Positions 6,539-7,493 of a DNA stretch of 7,493 nucleotides are shown here, piece by piece (the first letter of the stretch is position 1; every line of letters begins with the position of its first letter). The translations under genes were made by a program, and so were the position numbers. The notes beneath the pieces are model-generated. The model had not been told where the DNA came from and made no database searches. It saw only the letters and a list, made by a program, of their open reading frames with translations. This DNA is from Firmicutes bacterium UBA1702 (lineage in GTDB: Bacteria > Bacillota > Clostridia > Peptostreptococcales > Anaerovoracaceae), in the NCBI GenBank assembly GCA_002320005.1, contig DCJK01000036.1, positions 1-7,493 on the forward strand, written 5' to 3'.

Positions 6539-7493
6539 TTAACATGCCCATTTTTCTTCGTTGCCTACCATAGCATATACATATTTCATGAAATTATCTT
6601 GCCTCCAAGGATGGCTCATGTCCGGTATATATCGCTTCTTTCGTTCTTTTATCTGTGCTTGCTTTTGTTTAGTATCAAAATATCTTGAAACTCGTTCATG
6701 TTGAGGAATTTCATCAAGACAATAGATTCTTTCATTAACGGATGCATAGAGCTTACCGGAAAGAGTTTTAATCACAATTGCAGATGTACCTTTGTAGAAA
6801 TCAGCTCTGCAGCCCTGTTCGTCAACAAGTGTGTAATATTTGTTATGGAATCGTATGCAATGACCCGCATCCACCTTACGAGGAGTAAGAATGGCAAGAA
6901 ACTGATCAATTTTATCTGCTTCAGGTTGCTTCTCAAAGACTGATTTGATATAATTCATATCAAGAGCAAATTGTGCATTGAATTCTTTGAGGTAGTGTGC
7001 TAAGAATTCGTTTGCCTGCTCAATGGTTTTTACACCTGCCAGTCTTAATTCGATTGGCAGGCGTGATTGTAAGGTTTCAAAGAGTCTCTCTACTCGACCC
7101 TTGGCCTGAGGGATACTGGTGGTTTTAAGGTCAACCCCAAGCTGCTTGCAGGCATAACCGAATTGAGTAAAAGTATCATTCTCCAGAGAAGGGGAATTTT
7201 TTTGTTTGTATTCAAAAACAGTGCGTCTATCTGTGTAAAACATGTATGGAATACCGTAATCAGTTAGGATCTGACGGAAAACATGATAGTATCCGTTCAG
7301 TGTTTCCTGTTTATCAAAGTATGCACCGACTAAATTGCCCGTTGCATCATCAATGGCGGCATGAAGGGTGGTTTTGAAATCAGCAAACCAAATATGTAAG
7401 GAAGCGTCCATTTGAATCATTTCGCCGGCATACTGACATCTTGGTCGGCGAGGATGAGAATCCTTTGCGATAAGAAGTTTTTCTGCGATTTCA
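6539..7493 (-). CDS. IS1202-group (ISNCY) DDE transposase, N-terminus beyond the window
   Basis: This is the C-terminal 317 residues of an insertion-sequence transposase; the frame stays open to the right edge, so the gene is 5'-partial here. The visible part starts with a basic SHPRRPRCQYAGE linker (12-24) leading into the catalytic core. The DDE triad is D29 (QMDAS), D88 (FYTDRRT) and E135 (GRVERLF). KGRVERLFETLQSRLP and a PIELRLAG stretch are characteristic of this transposase type. A C-terminal beta-rich domain (~200-262) and a KKRYIPDMSHPW motif (285-296) follow. Residue spacing looks intact and no stop or frameshift is seen, so the visible part may be functional. The ATG at 7420 is internal, not the real start. 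The stop codon at 6539-6541 lies very near where the element should end, and the first ATPase gene begins only 47 bp beyond it. Confidence 0.9.
   Translation of the reverse strand, partial: EIAEKLLIAKDSHPRRPRCQYAGEMIQMDASLHIWFADFKTTLHAAIDDATGNLVGAYFDKQETLNGYYHVFRQILTDYGIPYMFYTDRRTVFEYKQKNSPSLENDTFTQFGYACKQLGVDLKTTSIPQAKGRVERLFETLQSRLPIELRLAGVKTIEQANEFLAHYLKEFNAQFALDMNYIKSVFEKQPEADKIDQFLAILTPRKVDAGHCIRFHNKYYTLVDEQGCRADFYKGTSAIVIKTLSGKLYASVNERIYCLDEIPQHERVSRYFDTKQKQAQIKERKKRYIPDMSHPWRQDNFMKYVYAMVGNEEKWAC
6539..7493. mobile_element. Left part of an IS1202-type insertion sequence
   Basis: The element covers at least the transposase and continues past the right edge. Its left boundary must lie at or just left of 6539. 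A terminus starting near TGTATTATTAAC at 6532 is plausible, because many IS ends begin with TG. The matching inverted repeat is outside the window, so the exact end and the long target duplication known for this group cannot be confirmed. Confidence 0.7.

Noticed and set aside
7418..7420. ATG at 7420 as the start of the transposase
   Set aside because: The same frame is open to the window edge and encodes SHPRRPRCQYAGE, sequence normally found upstream of the catalytic core, so this Met is internal.

Overview
The window looks like chromosomal DNA of a low-to-moderate GC Gram-positive bacterium, most likely a member of Bacillota, class Clostridia. This is inferred from strong purine-rich ribosome binding sites, sigma-A-type promoters, UUCG-loop intrinsic terminators, and the gene families present (YitT, a bacterial NSS transporter, a Nat/Bcr-like ABC cassette, an IS1202-type transposase). 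No species can be named from sequence alone. I see no rRNA, tRNA, CRISPR array or riboswitch.

Layout. (1) 1-440: a promoter and strong Shine-Dalgarno drive a 79-aa orphan protein of unknown function (97-336, +), followed by a terminator hairpin that works mainly for the opposite strand. (2) 441-1821 (-): a two-gene unit, a YbaK/EbsC-type aminoacyl-tRNA deacylase followed by a YitT-family membrane protein. (3) 1822-1960: a compact divergent promoter region. The two -35 boxes are 7 bp apart, and a small palindrome covers the rightward one. (4) 1961-3367 (+): a sodium-coupled NSS/SLC6-type transporter, closed by a perfect bidirectional terminator. (5) 3598-6491 (-): an ABC exporter cassette of two paralogous ATPases and one ABC-2-type permease, with overlapping genes and shared transcription. 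The permease is split by a frameshift at an A6 run. (6) 6539-7493 (-): the C-terminal part of a DDE transposase of the IS1202 group (ISNCY), running off the right edge.

How it fits together. The ABC cassette appears damaged at both ends of its transcript. The insertion sequence lies directly against the 5' end of the first ATPase gene, where the promoter, any regulator gene and perhaps the ATPase's own first residues would be expected. The last gene carries a one-base frameshift. The simplest reading is a decaying exporter operon whose decay began with, or was tolerated after, the IS insertion. A sequencing error in the homopolymer is an alternative for the frameshift alone. The remaining genes look intact and ordinary. 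I found no convincing new biological system; the orphan 79-aa protein, the IS/ABC junction and the frameshift are the items most worth checking.
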